Below, piece by piece: positions 24,463 to 32,970 of a stretch of DNA of 46,093 nt. Source of the stretch: Nostoc sp. FACHB-973 (lineage in GTDB: Bacteria > Cyanobacteriota > Cyanobacteriia > Cyanobacteriales > Nostocaceae); the NCBI RefSeq assembly GCF_014698115.1, contig NZ_JACJSJ010000067.1, positions 1-46,093 on the forward strand. Reading direction: 5' to 3'. Position 1 is the stretch's first letter. Each line of letters begins with the position of its first letter. The notes under the pieces were generated by a model, which did no database searches, was not told the origin of the DNA, and saw only the letters and a program-made list of their open reading frames with translations. Made by a program: the position numbers and the translations under genes.

Positions 24463-24598
24463 TAGGGGACATCCAAGAATTAAATTACTGAATTCCTCCA
24501 TCCAACGCCACTATCCAATTTCTCCCCCTGCTCCCCCTGCCTCCCCTGCTCCCCCTGCTTACCAAAACGATTGATTATTTTTTATTTGGAAGTCCCTA
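24463..24598. mobile_element. MITE-like element, copy A (GGGACTTCCA ends)
   Basis: A 136-bp element with imperfect terminal inverted repeats: TAGGGGACATCCAAGAATTAA at the left and TTTATTTGGAAGTCCCTA at the right, with a core of CTCCCCCTG units. It is the inverted counterpart of 35026-35173: the right part here (GCTTACCAAAACGATTGATT) is the complement of the left part there, with a few changes. It encodes nothing, so it would need a transposase supplied elsewhere. Confidence 0.7.
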
Positions 24599-24682
24599 GT
24601 GCAGTCGCTTCTGACTCACCCTACCAAAATTATTGCTTCATCACTACGTGTTTGTGCTTTCCCTTTCTCCTGATTTGTTGAT

Positions 24683-26110
24683 ATGCGTTGTTTAATCTCG
24701 GTTCAGACGACAAAGCCTTTATCTATAATTGCTCAAAACATGCCTCGTTTTTATAGCTTGATTTCAAGAGGACGGTTATGGCTACTGGTGCTGGGTTTGA
24801 CCTACTTGTGTGCTGCTTGTAATGCAACTGAGGCTCAATCAAGTGGCAAACAAGCAGGTAAAAAGCGAGCAGTGCCAGTGGTGGTTGCCACTGCGACTCA
24901 AAAAACTATTCCCATACAGCTCTCGGCTACGGGAACAGTGGAAGCATATTCTACGGTATCTGTCAAGTCACAAGTGGGTGGACAACTTACTGGAGTTTAT
25001 TTTCAGCAAGGAGAGAATGTCAAGAAAGGAGACTTGTTATTTAAAATTGATTCCCGTTCCTTGGAAGCAGCGCTGATGCAAGCTAATGCTGCTAAAGCCA
25101 AAGATTTGGCGCAGGTGAAACAGGCACAGGCAAATGTGGTGAAAGCGATCGCCCAAGTCAACCAAGCAAAAGCCAATGTAGCCAAGGATGTTGCCCAAGC
25201 CAAAAATGCAGATGTCCAGGCGAAAAGATACAACAGCTTACTCAAGGAAGGGGCAATCAGCAAAGAACAAGCGGATCAATTCCAGACAACAGCTGATGCT
25301 CAACGGGCAACAGTCAACGCAGATCAAAATGGAGTAGCAGATGCTCAGGCAGCCGTAGCCGCAGCCGAAGCAGATGTACAAAATGCCAAAGCAACGGTAG
25401 CAGCAGATGAAGCGGCGATCGACAATGCCAAAATCCAGCTTTCCTACAGTTCGATTTACTCACCAATTACTGGACGCACAAGTAGTCTGAAACTCAATCA
25501 AGGCAACTTGGTAGAAGCCAATGCTACCGATCCTTTAATTACCATCAGCCAAATCCGCCCGATTTACGTCACCTTTTCCATTCCCCAAAGATTGCTGCCA
25601 GATTTGAAGAAGTACAGTGCTAACGGCAAGTTAGAAGTCAGTGCCATACCTCCGAAAGACACAGCGCGTCCGATACGCGGTGAACTCACCTTTGTTGATA
25701 GCGGACTCAATACCCAAACAGGCACAATTCAACTTAAAGCCACCTTTGCCAACACAGATGATCGCTTAGTTCCAGGGCAGTTTGTCAACGTAGTCCTGAA
25801 GCTAAGCGAACAACCGAATATGATAACCGTGCCTTCCCAAGCCATACAAACTGGACAGCAAGGGCAGTTTGTATTTCTAGTCAAACCCGACAAAACAGTA
25901 GAAATGCGTCCAGTTACCGTAGGCGACACCATTGGCAACGAAACGGCAATCAAACAAGGGTTGCAACCAGGTGAGCAAATCGTCACCGATGGACAATTCA
26001 ACTTAGTACCCGGTGCCACAGTGCAGGTGAAACCGCAAGTCGGAGGTGGAGGGGCAGGGGGGCAGGGGACGCAGGGGGGGAAGGGGACGCAGGGGGAGAA
26101 TAACTCTTAA
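24683..26110 (+). CDS. RND efflux periplasmic adaptor (HlyD/MFP family)
   Basis: A 475-aa membrane fusion protein linking an RND pump to an outer-membrane channel. Seen: a lipoprotein signal ending LCAAC (Cys46, or Cys27 if the second in-frame ATG at 24740 is the start); a lipoyl-type half motif GTVEAYSTVSVKSQVGGQL with QGENVKKGDLLFKID; a long Ala/Gln-rich coiled-coil hairpin (about 125-260); the second lipoyl half IYSPITGRTSSLKLNQGNLV; then beta-barrel and membrane-proximal domains. The last 25 residues are Gly/Gln-rich (GAGGQGTQGGKGTQGE) and encoded by the G-rich intergenic repeat (about 26044-26098), so the original C-terminus appears extended by repeat DNA. The pump gene follows 61 bp downstream. 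No outer-membrane factor gene is present in the window. Confidence 0.93.
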   Translation: MRCLISVQTTKPLSIIAQNMPRFYSLISRGRLWLLVLGLTYLCAACNATEAQSSGKQAGKKRAVPVVVATATQKTIPIQLSATGTVEAYSTVSVKSQVGGQLTGVYFQQGENVKKGDLLFKIDSRSLEAALMQANAAKAKDLAQVKQAQANVVKAIAQVNQAKANVAKDVAQAKNADVQAKRYNSLLKEGAISKEQADQFQTTADAQRATVNADQNGVADAQAAVAAAEADVQNAKATVAADEAAIDNAKIQLSYSSIYSPITGRTSSLKLNQGNLVEANATDPLITISQIRPIYVTFSIPQRLLPDLKKYSANGKLEVSAIPPKDTARPIRGELTFVDSGLNTQTGTIQLKATFANTDDRLVPGQFVNVVLKLSEQPNMITVPSQAIQTGQQGQFVFLVKPDKTVEMRPVTVGDTIGNETAIKQGLQPGEQIVTDGQFNLVPGATVQVKPQVGGGGAGGQGTQGGKGTQGENNS

Positions 26111-26171
26111 CTCCTCACTCCTAACTCCTCACTCCTCACTCCTCACTCCCAACTCTTAACTCCTAACTAAG

Positions 26172-29100
26172 ATGAACATTTCGCAGCTATTCATCCGCCG
26201 TCCAATCATGACAACCCTAGTGATGGTTGGCATTTTAATATTTGGGCTGATGAGTTATCAACAGTTACCTGTTAGTGACTTGCCCAATGTGGATTATCCG
26301 ACACTCCAGGTAACGGCTAATCTGCCTGGAGCTAGTCCAGAAACGATGGCTTCTTCTGTTGCAACTCCTTTAGAACAGCAGTTTTCTAGTATCGCCGGAT
26401 TGAGTTCAATGAACTCTACCAGCTCTTTGGGTAGCGCCCAAATTACCCTGCAATTCGACCTCAATCGGGATATTGACGGAGCAGCACAGGATGTGCAGTC
26501 TGCTATTTCTAAAGCAGCAAGGCAGTTGCCGACTAATATGCCCAATCCCCCTTCTTTTCGCAAAGTCAATCCGGCAGATCAACCAGTCCTCTACATTTCT
26601 TTAAATTCATCTATTTTGCCGCTTTCAACTGTAGATAAGTACGCCGAAACACTGTTGGCACAACGTCTGTCAATGGTGGATGGGGTGGCGCAAGTGCAGG
26701 TGTACGGTTCCCAAAAGTACGCGGTACGGATTCAGCTCGATCCGGAATCATTGAGTGCTAAAGGCATAGGAATCGATGAAGTAGCAACTGCGATCGCTAA
26801 CGGAAATGTTAACCTACCAACCGGCACACTTTACGGACAGCAACAGAATTCTACAATTCAAGCAAATGGTCAACTCAACGATGCTGCTAGCTATCGCTCT
26901 CTAGCTGTAACTTATCAAAACGGCGCACCTGTGCAGCTAGGTGAACTCGGTCAAGTGCTGGACAGCGTGGAGAATGATAAGATTGCCAGCTGGTATTTTC
27001 CTACGAAAAACGGCAGTAGGGAGCAGCCCAAAATCCAAAATTCTAGCGTGCGGGCGATCGTTCTGGCAATTCAACGCCAACCGGGAACTAATACCGTCCA
27101 AGTGGTGGATGCAATTAAGAAACTACTACCCACCTTCCAAAAACAGATTCCGGCGGCTGTGAACATGAATATTCTCTACGATCGCTCCCAATCAATTCGG
27201 GAATCGGTAGATGATGTACAATTCACGCTGTTGCTCACCATCGCTTTGGTAGTATTAGTAATCTTTCTGTTTCTTCGCAATATCTCCGCTACAGTCATTC
27301 CCAGTTTGGCAGTACCGCTATCAATCGTTGCGACTTTTGCAGTTATGCTGCTACTGGGCTTTTCACTCGATAACCTGTCGCTGATGGCATTAACTTTATC
27401 AGTGGGTTTCGTGGTGGATGATGCCGTAGTCATGCTAGAAAATATTGTCCGCCACATGGAGATGGGTGAGAGCCGCATGGAAGCAGCTTTAAATGGTTCT
27501 AGAGAAATTGGTTTCACAATTTTATCAATGACCATTTCCTTGGTAGCAGTATTTATCCCTGTGCTGTTCATGGAAGGCATTCTAGGGCGACTGTTCCGTG
27601 AGTTTGCCATTACTATCAGCGTTGCCATCTTGGTTTCTGGCGTAATTTCCCTGAGCTTAACGCCAATGCTGTGTTCCAGATTCTTGCGTCCACCGCATCA
27701 TCAGGGAGATGAGGGGGATGAGGGGGATGAGGGAGATGAGGGAGTAGGGGGAGAAATAACCAATGCCCCATCCCCACTCCCTACTCCCTACTCCCCACCC
27801 CCCAATTTCCAGACTCGTCTCTACAATATTTCGGAAAGCTTCTTTGATTTGTTGTTGCGGGGATACGATTGGAGTTTGAAGAAGTCGCTGAAGTATCACC
27901 GGACAACAATGGTGATTTCGGGAGCGATTCTTTTAGCGACAGTCTATCTATTTATAGTTGTGCCTAAGGGATTTGTTCCCAATGCTGATGTTGGACAAAT
28001 CACTGCAACCACCCAGGCATCAGAGGATATCTCCTTTGATGAAATGGTAAAGCATCAACAGGCTGTAGCTGCGATCGCTTACCGCGATCCTAATATTGAT
28101 TCCATCAACTCCAGCGTCGGGGCTGGAGGACCAAATGCTTCTGCCAACAGCGGACGACTTTTAATCGAACTCAAGCCCCGCCATGAGCGCCATCTCAGTG
28201 CTGATGAAATAGTGGAGGAACTCCGACCGAAGTTGTCAACTGTCCCTGGAATTAAAGTCTTCTTGCAAAACCCGCCTGCAATCAATATTGGTGGACAACA
28301 GACAAAAGCGCAGTATCAATTTACTCTCCAAAGTCCCAATATTCAAGAGCTTTACCAATACGCCCCACTTCTGGAAAATCAACTCCGCAATCTGTCAGAA
28401 TTGCAAGATGTCAACAGTGACTTACAAATCAAAAATCCCCAAGTCAAAGTAGACATCAACCGTGACCAAGCTTCGGCTTTCGGTTTGACTGCTAATCAAA
28501 TTGAAACTGCCCTGAGTAATGCCTATGGTACTCGCCAAGTTTCCACCATCTACGCCTCCGATAGCCAGTATCAAGTGATTATGGGCGTGGAACCAAAATA
28601 TCAACAAAATTCCAATGCCTTAGATTTGCTCTCAGTTCGTGCCCCCAATGGACAACTTGTACCTCTCAATGCTGTAGCAACTTTGACCAAGGATGTAGGG
28701 CCACTAACCATTAACCACAAAGGGCAGCTAGCTTCTGTCACCTTCTCTTTTAATCTCAAGCCAGGAATATCACTAAGTAATGTCACCCCAAAAATTGAAC
28801 AACTCGCCCGTCAAACACTACCAGCTACCATCAGTACAGCCTTTCAAGGTTCAGCGCAGGCGTTCCAGTCTTCAATTCAGGGTTTAGGATTGCTACTATT
28901 GGTTGCCATCTTGGTAATTTATATTGTGTTGGGCATTCTCTACGAGAACTTCATTCACCCACTGACCATCCTTTCTAGCTTACCCTCCGCTGGATTTGGG
29001 GCAGTACTAACTTTGTTGCTGTTTCATGTTGACTTGAATATTTACGCCTTCGTGGGCATTATTTTGCTGGTTGGCATTGTCAAGAAAAATGGGATCATGA

Positions 29101-29405
29101 TGGTTGACTTTGCGATCGCAGCTCGTCAAGAAGGCAAGACACCTTATGATGCCATTTATCAAGCCTGCTTGGTGAGATTCCGCCCAATCATGATGACCAC
29201 AATGGCAGCACTCATGGGCACATTACCCATCGCCCTTGGTTTGGGAGCCGGAGCAGATACACGCCGTCCCCTTGGTTTAGCAGTAGTTGGCGGGTTAGTG
29301 TTCTCGCAATTCCTCACACTTTATTTAACGCCGGTTTTCTATACCTACATGGAGTCTTTGCAAACAAAGTTTCAAAAGCACAACTGGCGCAAACAGGCAA
29401 TATAA
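26172..29405 (+). CDS. RND efflux pump, inner-membrane subunit (AcrB/MdtB type)
   Basis: A 1077-aa HAE1-type resistance-nodulation-division transporter with the expected twelve membrane segments and two large periplasmic loops. Seen: FIRRPIMTTLVMVGILIFG at the N-terminus; GFVVDDAVVMLENI in segment 4 with the two proton-relay aspartates; SLTPMLCSRFL ending segment 6; and GIVKKNGIMMVDFA in segment 10 with the relay lysine. It exports drugs, metabolites or lipids using the proton gradient together with the adaptor encoded upstream. Two insertions look foreign: about 15 residues near 27000-27050 (FPTKNGSREQPKIQNSS) and about 35 residues at 27705-27805 in the cytoplasmic loop after segment 6. Both keep the frame and fall in loops, so the pump may still work. 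A large hairpin follows 42 bp after the stop. Confidence 0.95.
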   Translation: MNISQLFIRRPIMTTLVMVGILIFGLMSYQQLPVSDLPNVDYPTLQVTANLPGASPETMASSVATPLEQQFSSIAGLSSMNSTSSLGSAQITLQFDLNRDIDGAAQDVQSAISKAARQLPTNMPNPPSFRKVNPADQPVLYISLNSSILPLSTVDKYAETLLAQRLSMVDGVAQVQVYGSQKYAVRIQLDPESLSAKGIGIDEVATAIANGNVNLPTGTLYGQQQNSTIQANGQLNDAASYRSLAVTYQNGAPVQLGELGQVLDSVENDKIASWYFPTKNGSREQPKIQNSSVRAIVLAIQRQPGTNTVQVVDAIKKLLPTFQKQIPAAVNMNILYDRSQSIRESVDDVQFTLLLTIALVVLVIFLFLRNISATVIPSLAVPLSIVATFAVMLLLGFSLDNLSLMALTLSVGFVVDDAVVMLENIVRHMEMGESRMEAALNGSREIGFTILSMTISLVAVFIPVLFMEGILGRLFREFAITISVAILVSGVISLSLTPMLCSRFLRPPHHQGDEGDEGDEGDEGVGGEITNAPSPLPTPYSPPPNFQTRLYNISESFFDLLLRGYDWSLKKSLKYHRTTMVISGAILLATVYLFIVVPKGFVPNADVGQITATTQASEDISFDEMVKHQQAVAAIAYRDPNIDSINSSVGAGGPNASANSGRLLIELKPRHERHLSADEIVEELRPKLSTVPGIKVFLQNPPAINIGGQQTKAQYQFTLQSPNIQELYQYAPLLENQLRNLSELQDVNSDLQIKNPQVKVDINRDQASAFGLTANQIETALSNAYGTRQVSTIYASDSQYQVIMGVEPKYQQNSNALDLLSVRAPNGQLVPLNAVATLTKDVGPLTINHKGQLASVTFSFNLKPGISLSNVTPKIEQLARQTLPATISTAFQGSAQAFQSSIQGLGLLLLVAILVIYIVLGILYENFIHPLTILSSLPSAGFGAVLTLLLFHVDLNIYAFVGIILLVGIVKKNGIMMVDFAIAARQEGKTPYDAIYQACLVRFRPIMMTTMAALMGTLPIALGLGAGADTRRPLGLAVVGGLVFSQFLTLYLTPVFYTYMESLQTKFQKHNWRKQAI
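27705..27805 (+). repeat. In-frame STRR repeat insertion inside the RND pump gene
   Basis: GGGGGATGA-type 9-bp units (27708-27745) encode GDEGDEGDEGDEG. They are followed by complementary CCCACTCCC/TACTCCC units (27770-27803) that encode Pro/Ser/Tyr-rich sequence. The paired G-rich then C-rich order is that of the intergenic repeats elsewhere in the window. The insert keeps the reading frame and lies after membrane segment 6. Confidence 0.85.
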
Positions 29406-29447
29406 TTCGTAGGACATTTTCCACCCAGTTTTAAACTTTCCTCACAA

Positions 29448-29512
29448 AGACGCGATAAATCGCCGTCTCTACAAAGAATTGATTGTTGTAGAGACGGCGA
29501 TTTATCGCGTCT
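29448..29512 (+). terminator. Large inverted repeat after the RND operon
   Basis: Perfect 27-nt arms (29448-29474 and 29486-29512) around an 11-nt loop, made of two opposed copies of the GTAGAGACGGCGATTTATCG element. It lies 42 bp after the pump stop codon and would form a very stable RNA stem, likely ending or protecting the efflux transcript, although no T run follows. Confidence 0.65.
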
Positions 29513-29611
29513 ATTGCCTTAACCGAACAGTATTGCGAGTAAGGTAGTTTTAGTTAGGACAAGCACATTTACCTGTATTTCTTGGAAGCAGAAGTTACAA
29601 AAGCCTTGGCA

Positions 29612-29800
29612 GAAGCTGCTACAGCCTGCGCGAAACACCGAAACGTGAAGGCAGAAGTTACTACAGTCAAAGCGGAAGCTGCTACAGCCTGCGCGAAACA
29701 CCGAAACGTGAAGGCGGAAGCTACTACAGTCAAGGCGGAAGCTGCTACAGCCTGCGCGAAACACCGAAACGTGAAGGCGGAAGTTACTACAGTCAAGGCA
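29612..29800. repeat. 63-bp minisatellite, three tandem copies
   Basis: Three copies start at 29612, 29675 and 29738, each beginning GAAGCTGCTACAGCCTGCGC, with only a few differences. A partial, diverged unit precedes them (29581-29611). Each unit holds two related sub-repeats (GCGGAAGCTGCTACAGCC and GCGGAAGTTACTACAGTC). The 63-bp period keeps any frame open: on the plus strand it would encode EAATACAKHRNVKAEVTTVKA-like repeats from a TTG at 29582, but at least two minus frames are also open. No ribosome-binding site is seen, so coding is doubtful. Confidence 0.9.
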
Positions 29801-29829
29801 AAACAGATAAATTTGTCAGTATATGAAGG

Positions 29830-30027
29830 TTAAGGGTTACTTTTACCCTTATTTCTATCTAGCTTTTCCTGGATAGCTTCTCTGCAAAACTCAGGAGGAT
29901 CATCTTGTTGCTGCACCGCTTCCTTCATTTCCTTAGTCATACGTATATTCATTTTCTCGGTCAATGGTTTGTCTCTAGTTGACCTAATTGGCTCAAAATT
30001 CTGTGGATTACCTTTGGGATTGGGCAT
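29830..30027 (-). CDS. Small ribbon-helix-helix-like protein
   Basis: A 65-aa charged protein. After a Pro/Asn-rich N-terminus, TEKMNIRMTKEMKEAV and the following helix CREAIQEKLDRNKGK fit a short beta-strand plus two helices as in Arc/CopG DNA-binding proteins. The RMTKEM portion resembles the typical strand-to-helix-A junction. The gene is divergent from the SAP-like gene at 30151, with about 120 bp between them that could carry shared control signals. Its function is unknown; a small transcriptional regulator or antitoxin is possible, but no toxin gene is adjacent. Confidence 0.65.
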   Translation of the reverse strand: MPNPKGNPQNFEPIRSTRDKPLTEKMNIRMTKEMKEAVQQQDDPPEFCREAIQEKLDRNKGKSNP

Positions 30028-30150
30028 TGTTGAGAGATATAAATATAGCTTGATTCTTTTGGAAGCAAAGGAATAGAGTTTTTAATCGGTGGTGTTTTCA
30101 TCCTGACAAATGGTTCACCACCGATACCACTTTTGAGAAATGGTAATTCC

Positions 30151-30528
30151 ATGTTTACACGATCGCAACTTGAAATCAAAACCATCCCAGAGTTACGTGA
30201 CTTATGTCGTCAATACGGTATCAAGCCAACAGGTAATCCTGGTTACAAAGTTTCCTACATCACATCTTTGCTGGTATTTCCCCAAATAGCATTACAACAG
30301 TTAAGACAAGGAAAAGGATTAAAATCTCCTGGTTTGGCTGTTATCCAGTTTTTAGAGGGAGTGACAGATGAGATGAACTCACCCACTGATGAACAAGCAG
30401 CACTCATCAAAATCGCAATGGAAGGAAAAAGAATGAATTATCCAGATAGGTATGACCAAGAGAATTTGCTGAACTTACACAAAGCAAAAATTCACTTGGA
30501 AATGGCTATTGGATTACTCAGTCAGTAA
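30151..30528 (+). CDS. SAP-like domain protein of unknown function
   Basis: A 125-aa protein from the ATG at 30151; an upstream in-frame TTG at 30133 would add six residues and seems less likely. The N-terminal part (SQLEIKTIPELRDLCRQYGI followed by KPTGNPGYKVSYITSLL) has the helix-extended-helix pattern of a SAP or Rho-N type nucleic acid-binding domain. The remainder is helical without a recognised motif and includes FLEGVTDEMNSPTDEQAALI. It may bind DNA or RNA. It is divergent from the small ribbon-helix-helix-like gene and is followed by a good intrinsic terminator, so it appears to be a single-gene transcript. Confidence 0.7.
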   Translation: MFTRSQLEIKTIPELRDLCRQYGIKPTGNPGYKVSYITSLLVFPQIALQQLRQGKGLKSPGLAVIQFLEGVTDEMNSPTDEQAALIKIAMEGKRMNYPDRYDQENLLNLHKAKIHLEMAIGLLSQ

Positions 30529-30554
30529 AGTTAATTTTTAATCGCTAACTTTTG

Positions 30555-30584
30555 ACTCCCTTCATTCTGGACGGGAGTTTTTTT
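30555..30584 (+). terminator. Intrinsic terminator after the SAP-like gene
   Basis: ACTCCC (30555-30560) pairs with GGGAGT (30573-30578) and is followed by six more T (30579-30584). It lies 27 bp after the stop codon. The rest of the gap to 30857 has a HIP1-like site and a short C-rich run but no gene. Confidence 0.7.
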
Positions 30585-30857
30585 GTATTACGATTATTTT
30601 TGATAGTTTAGCTTGGTTAATTTTACCATGATGGCGATCGCCAAGGTTGGGTAGTTGGTGCGATGCCAATCCACAGTCCCAAACATCAAAAATCTGTGGT
30701 GTGAAACTTCAGAGTGTGAGAAGTAAAATATTCCATACAAGAACTAGGTTTACAAATATCAAAAATTGATTAACCAAGTTTAAATACTCGTTAACGCAGT
30801 CCAAAGGTAGATTCATCCATTTTTAACTCTCCCCATTCCCCACTCCCCTAAATTACT

Positions 30858-31481
30858 ATGACTCAAGCCTTACGCAAACTAGTTACATTTGATGAATTTA
30901 TTGCTCAGTACCCAGACAACTCACAAAAACGTTATGAACTCCATGATGGAGTAATTGTTGAAATTGCACAACCAACAGGCGACCATGAAGAGGTGACAGG
31001 ATTTTTGGTGAGAAAATTGAGTGTCGCATTTGACCACTTAAATCTTCCCTACATCATCCCCAAAACAGTATTTGTCAAACCACCGGAAAACGAATCAGCT
31101 TATTCACCAGATATCCTGATACTCAATCAGCCCAACTTAATAAATGAACCTCTGTGGAAAAAAGCATCGACTGTAAGCCAAGCCGCATCTATTCCTTTAG
31201 TGGTGGAGGTAGTCAGTACTAATTGGCGTGATGATTATCACAAAAAATACGCTGACTATGAGCAAATGGGAATTCCTGAATACTGGATTGTAGACTATGC
31301 TGCATTAGGCGGTAGAGAATTCATTGGCAAACCCAAACAACCGACTATCTTAGTTTGCTCTTTAGACGAAGGTGAATATCAGATTAATAAATTTCGAGGT
31401 GATAACCGTATCGAATCACCAACTTTCCCAGACTTAAATTTAACCGCAGAACAAATTTTTACCGCAGGTTTTGTCAGCTGA
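30858..31481 (+). CDS. Uma2 family (DUF820) nuclease-fold protein
   Basis: A 207-aa protein of the Uma2/DUF820 family, which is greatly expanded in cyanobacteria and has a PD-(D/E)xK nuclease-like fold. Seen: TFDEFIAQYPDNSQKRYELHDG (N-terminal strand and acidic residue), YSPDILIL with the core Asp, VVEVVS with the core Glu, and YHKKYADYEQMGIPEYWIVD, the most conserved family segment. Cellular function and substrate are unknown, and links to mobile DNA have been suggested. The start ATG lacks a strong ribosome-binding site and is preceded by C-rich repeat DNA. It stands alone. Confidence 0.88.
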   Translation: MTQALRKLVTFDEFIAQYPDNSQKRYELHDGVIVEIAQPTGDHEEVTGFLVRKLSVAFDHLNLPYIIPKTVFVKPPENESAYSPDILILNQPNLINEPLWKKASTVSQAASIPLVVEVVSTNWRDDYHKKYADYEQMGIPEYWIVDYAALGGREFIGKPKQPTILVCSLDEGEYQINKFRGDNRIESPTFPDLNLTAEQIFTAGFVS

Positions 31482-31590
31482 TACCATTTTGGATTTTAGA
31501 TTTTAGATTTTAGATTTTGGATTTGGGCATTGGGCATTGGGCATTGGGCATTTCTCCCCCTGCCTCCCCTGCCTCCCCTGCTCCCTCATC
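31482..31590. repeat. AT-rich/C-rich dispersed module after the Uma2 gene
   Basis: ATACCATTTTGGATTTTAG, GATTTTA units, four GGGCATT heptamers, then CTCCCCCTGCCTCCC units. The order and sequence match the module at 20449-20547 downstream of the response regulator. Confidence 0.85.
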
Positions 31591-31674
31591 CCCTATTTTT
31601 TTTAACTTCTGTTTGCTCTAGACTCGACCTTAATCCATCATGAAGAATAATTAAGAAAACGAGTGTAAACAAAC

Positions 31675-32925
31675 ATGATAAAAATGTTCGCACAAAGCTG
31701 GATTGAAATTGGGGCAAGATTACAGATAAATTGGGCTTTAGTAAACGCCTGTTTGCAGTTTGCTACTTGGGGGCTTTTCTCGCTTTTACTCGCCGAGGTC
31801 TTAAGAGACACTTATCATGCATTGTGTCACCAAGTGAATTGGCTTGCTAAATGGCACAACAAGCATCACATGGCATATCGCCGTGATTTATCCATTGTTT
31901 CTTTAAAAATTTACCAAGAATCCCAGCTTTATCACGACATTTTAGAATCGAGTCTACTACTAGTCGTCTTAACGTTAATTGCCTTAATTGTCCCGCAAAT
32001 GGGGTTATGGCTGGGAGTAGCTTATGCCTGTACCTTCTTGTATGGCGCGTCTGTGCGATATTTTCAGGGGAAAATTGATACAGACTACAATCACTTACCC
32101 GGTCCTTTAGAAACCATTCCGTCTATTTGGTGGGTGAATCGGTCTTATCATTGGCGTCATCATTTTGATGATGTCAACGCCTACTACAGTGGTGTCTTTC
32201 CCTTAGTCGATAAAATACTGGGAACAGGACTATCTCTCAAGGGTAAAACCGTGGCTTTAACTGGAGCATCAGGAGCTTTAGGGCAAGCATTAACGGCTGA
32301 ACTTATCAAGTGTAATGCTAAAGTTGTGGCATTAACCACTAATCCAGAAAAATTAGGAGAGCAAACTGGGGTAAAGGTGGTTCCCTGGCAATTGGGCAAT
32401 GAAGCTAATCTGAGGGAGAGTTTAGAGAAAATCGATATTCTAATTATCAACCACGGAGTCAATGTCTACACTAGTCGTACACCAGAGGCCATCAACTCTT
32501 CTTATGAAGTGAATACCTTTTCTGCATTGCGGTTGATGGATATATTTTTGACGACTGTCACAGGACCACAAGCCAAAGCAACTAAAGAAATTTGGGTTAA
32601 TACTTCTGAGGCTGAGGTGTCGCCAGCACTGAGTCCGCTTTATGAACTCAGCAAGCGATCGCTAGGAGATATTGTCACTCTCAAGCGTTTGGATGAAAAT
32701 TGTATCATTCGCAAGTTAATTCTCGGCCCCTTTAAAAGTCAACTTAACCCTTATGGAGTAATGTCTGCACAGCAAGTTGCTCGTGTGGTCTTGTTTTTGG
32801 CAAAACGAGACTTGCGAAATATTATTGTGACAATCAATCCTCTCACGTACCTGCTGTTTCCCTTGAAGGAAACTACTACGTGGCTGTATTACCGAGTTTT
32901 TAGTCGGACAGCTAAGAGTGAGTAA
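31675..32925 (+). CDS. Fatty acid hydroxylase/sterol desaturase - SDR fusion protein
   Basis: A 416-aa two-domain protein. Residues 1-185 form a membrane di-iron domain with hydrophobic segments at about 22-43 and 92-128 and three histidine clusters: HALCH (48-52), HNKHH (61-65) and HWRHH (159-163), the fatty acid hydroxylase/sterol desaturase pattern. Residues 188-416 form a short-chain dehydrogenase with TGASGALG (196-203), INHGVN in place of NNAG, Ser310, and the catalytic YELSK (Tyr322, Lys326). The order resembles the plant wax proteins CER1/CER3, which join a hydroxylase-like domain to a C-terminal Rossmann-like domain, though homology of the second halves is unproven. A lipid or carotenoid oxidation step followed by reduction or dehydrogenation is plausible; the substrate is unknown. 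The start at 31675 has a second Met at residue 4. Confidence 0.88.
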   Translation: MIKMFAQSWIEIGARLQINWALVNACLQFATWGLFSLLLAEVLRDTYHALCHQVNWLAKWHNKHHMAYRRDLSIVSLKIYQESQLYHDILESSLLLVVLTLIALIVPQMGLWLGVAYACTFLYGASVRYFQGKIDTDYNHLPGPLETIPSIWWVNRSYHWRHHFDDVNAYYSGVFPLVDKILGTGLSLKGKTVALTGASGALGQALTAELIKCNAKVVALTTNPEKLGEQTGVKVVPWQLGNEANLRESLEKIDILIINHGVNVYTSRTPEAINSSYEVNTFSALRLMDIFLTTVTGPQAKATKEIWVNTSEAEVSPALSPLYELSKRSLGDIVTLKRLDENCIIRKLILGPFKSQLNPYGVMSAQQVARVVLFLAKRDLRNIIVTINPLTYLLFPLKETTTWLYYRVFSRTAKSE

Positions 32926-32970
32926 TATGTGGTTTGGTTAAAGACTTATCATTTAGGTTGAGGCAAAGAG

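Noticed and set aside
29519..29796. Minus-strand open frames of 75-81 codons across the 63-bp minisatellite
   Set aside because: A repeat period divisible by 3 keeps frames open by chance; no ribosome-binding site or family resemblance was seen.
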